Shown: one piece after another, positions 62,492-64,000 of the stretch
Layout of the letters: every line of letters begins with the position of its first letter
How positions within the stretch are numbered: position 1 is the first letter of the stretch
The notes under the pieces: model-generated
What the model saw: the letters and a program-made list of their open reading frames with translations, nothing else
Database searches by the model: none
Told to the model about the DNA's origin: nothing
Source of the DNA: BQJU01 sp964015035
GTDB lineage: Bacteria > Bacteroidota > Bacteroidia > Chitinophagales > Saprospiraceae
Reading direction: 5' to 3'
NCBI GenBank assembly: GCA_964015035.1
Contig: CAXHCA010000008.1
Span: 1-64,000, forward strand
Length of the DNA: 64,000 nucleotides
Translations under genes and position numbers: made by a program

Positions 62492-63622
62492 TCATTCAAC
62501 ATACACCGTTGCGGCATCTGTTGTACCCGATGAGAAGTTCTTTTTTTGATCCTTTGGGGCGAGGTCCCGACGATCATATAAGTTGATAACTTGCGTTTCT
62601 TGTAGGAGGTTTCCCGCGCATTGGTCGTTGATGGTCCAGTGGCGGAGAAGTTGGATACCGCTGTCTGTTTTTTGAAATTCATCTTCCCAACTCAACTCCA
62701 GCTGATAAAAATTATTGTCTATAGAATATCGGTCTCCTTGAGTGTAAGGGTTTCCATCACGATCGATGAAGGGGTACCCCAATTGGGAAGGAGAGAGTTC
62801 TTTTTTTTCTGTTTCGGGAGCGAGTATCGCTCCACTTCTATTGGCGGGAAAAATAATATCGGCCAGATTTGCCCTTTCGAAAGTGACAAATTGTGGAAAG
62901 GTGATTTGTTTTTTGGTGGTATTCAAGGACCAATTTCTCACTTGGACACCTACCGCATTGGTCAAAAAGCGGAATCGGTGGATCAAGGCTTCGGCTAAAT
63001 ATTGCTTTGTGCCAACAAAACGCAGGGAAAATAGGTCGCCAGAATAGAGTAGGGGAGAAAAGAAAGGGTTGGGTCCGGCATACTTCCGCGAACGGAGCTG
63101 GCCGTTTACCCAAACCTCCAAATAAAGATTGGAGCCCCCAACGTTATCCCATTCAAAATTGATGTAACCCTCCGCGGGAATCGCAATTTGTAGTTGCAAC
63201 TCACTTAGAGCATCAACTCGAACGAGTGCCTTATTGGCCCCTTCAACCAATAACGCATTGGGAGCTCCGGTGACATCTACCCCACCGTCACCATTTATCT
63301 TATACACCTCCCAATTGGAAGGTGAAAAATAGTCAGTCCATCCTTCTTGCTGACAGCCCAGTTGGTAATTCTTAGTACCAAACAATGCCAGGCTGGCAGC
63401 AGCACAGGATTTTTCAATTGTGGGCTCGGGGAATGTTTCTGCGCAGGTAGCATCCACGCAAAGTGTTGAGATGTGTCTAGGATTGACCAATACCTGACAG
63501 TCAGAATCGATGTTAAACGCGCTGGGGGAGGATATTGTGCTTTGGGAAAAAGCACCCGCTAACATGCAACTCCATATAAGGACTGCTAGAATAGGCCAAT
63601 ATAGTTTTATAGGCAAGATCAT
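62492..63622 (-). CDS. Unrecognised secreted protein
   Basis: 376 residues from ATG 63622 (MILPIKLYWPILAVLIWSCMLAGAFSQ), a signal peptide; a TTG six codons upstream is less likely. A Cys-rich stretch (~36-80, with VDATCAETFPEPTIEKSC) is followed by beta-rich sequence to the C-terminus. It has no type A sorting domain, so it is periplasmic or secreted another way. I see no known family. It ends with its own terminator at 62400. Some Saprospiraceae proteins share the overall look, but I cannot name one. Confidence 0.65.
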   Translation of the reverse strand: MILPIKLYWPILAVLIWSCMLAGAFSQSTISSPSAFNIDSDCQVLVNPRHISTLCVDATCAETFPEPTIEKSCAAASLALFGTKNYQLGCQQEGWTDYFSPSNWEVYKINGDGGVDVTGAPNALLVEGANKALVRVDALSELQLQIAIPAEGYINFEWDNVGGSNLYLEVWVNGQLRSRKYAGPNPFFSPLLYSGDLFSLRFVGTKQYLAEALIHRFRFLTNAVGVQVRNWSLNTTKKQITFPQFVTFERANLADIIFPANRSGAILAPETEKKELSPSQLGYPFIDRDGNPYTQGDRYSIDNNFYQLELSWEDEFQKTDSGIQLLRHWTINDQCAGNLLQETQVINLYDRRDLAPKDQKKNFSSGTTDAATVYVE

Positions 63623-64000
63623 AGGGATTATAATTGACAACTATCCGCTTTTAAGGATAGCATACTTACCAAATCATTTTCTCAGCAGTTGATTGTGTTT
63701 ATCGAACGTAGGGTAGTTTTATACAGACTAAGGTCAGGCATTGCTGACAGTGATCAATTAGTGCTGTATAGTAGATGTAAGAAAAAAAGGTAAGTTGAGT
63801 CGGTAAAATCTTCGCCTGAGGCTATAACCGAGGGTTGCTTTTTTAATCATGGGATGCGGTTTGTGGGAATAATGAATTATAATTTGTATTAACTGAGAAC
63901 AATTATCCTGAAAATAATTGGTTTCAGTTCGAGAACAAAGATAGAATCTTCTAGGCTCTATTCCATACCAAAAATAGGGTATTTTTTTCATTATTGCAGA
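63623..64000. other. Right edge, no supported gene
   Basis: 378 nt AT-rich sequence. The only open frame of some length (63758-63991, minus) has no signal or motif and I do not support it. No clear promoter or terminator. Confidence 0.3.

Noticed and set aside
62353..62586. Plus-strand open frame opposite the terminator and 3' end of the secreted protein
   Set aside because: Crosses a terminator hairpin and antisense coding sequence; no motif.
63758..63991. 77-codon minus-strand frame at the right edge
   Set aside because: No signal, no motif, ordinary AT-rich background.

Overview
The window comes from a Bacteroidota chromosome, most likely Saprospiria/Saprospiraceae. This is an inference. 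It rests on a complete gldK-gldL-gldM-gldN type IX secretion/gliding core, a PorP/SprF protein, three proteins of which at least two end in clear type A T9SS sorting domains, a SprB/MopE-repeat metalloprotease, DUF1573, DUF4293 and DUF2452 proteins, and promoters of the Bacteroidota TTG/TAnnTTTG type. No phage, plasmid, transposase or CRISPR array is visible. The content is chromosomal and mostly housekeeping.

Layout. 1-6.9 kb: a polytopic membrane protein and a 1691-residue secreted metalloprotease. 6.9-12.4 kb: a DUF3298-type lipoprotein, a YbjJ-like MFS transporter, an SDR protein, a Rof-like Rho-binding protein and a beta-helix lipoprotein. 12.6-16.6 kb: three glycosyltransferase genes behind a good promoter. 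16.7-22.5 kb: a TPR-like secreted protein, an ABC exporter and an IGHMBP2-type helicase. 22.5-28.6 kb: gldN, gldM, gldL, gldK and porP/sprF, all on the minus strand. 28.8-36.5 kb: a YyaL/SPATA20 protein, a LexA-like regulator divergent from a glucosaminidase, an acyl-CoA oxidase-like enzyme and an HtrA protease. 36.7-40.4 kb: a lone LytTR regulator, a candidate small RNA and a dockerin/cohesin-like T9SS surface protein. 40.5-46.5 kb: ruvX, def, RNase H, tatD, tRNA-Ser(GGA), an exbB-X-exbD-exbD operon and a DUF4293 protein. 46.6-52.8 kb: a DUF885 peptidase, an FAD oxidoreductase, a DEDDy exonuclease, a coiled-coil protein, DUF2452 and DUF1573 proteins. 53.1-58.8 kb: a cysE-cysM pair, a candidate small RNA with tandem terminators, rpe and a TonB-dependent receptor. 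58.8-64 kb: a 54-codon membrane peptide gene, a T9SS protein, a TerB-like protein, an AhpD-like protein and an unrecognised secreted protein.

The functional core is the T9SS. GldL/GldM form the proton-driven motor, GldK/GldN form the periplasmic/outer-membrane ring, and PorP/SprF is an outer-membrane accessory. The metalloprotease, the cohesin-like protein and the 584-residue protein are likely cargo. A separate ExbB/ExbD proton channel could energise TonB-dependent uptake.

The most unusual content is non-coding. A family of dispersed long-hairpin repeats has six clear copies of about 84-200 nt. Their ends are AGTGCATGTT(T/G)GGAGGT and the inverse. In two copies stems at equivalent places are kept although the sequence differs, which suggests the structure is under selection. 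There are also two candidate small RNAs (37150-37308 and 55131-55312), a hairpin cluster before tRNA-Ser, a structured element at 52851-52970 that may belong to a known Bacteroidota RNA/repeat class, and a large hairpin between gldM and gldN.
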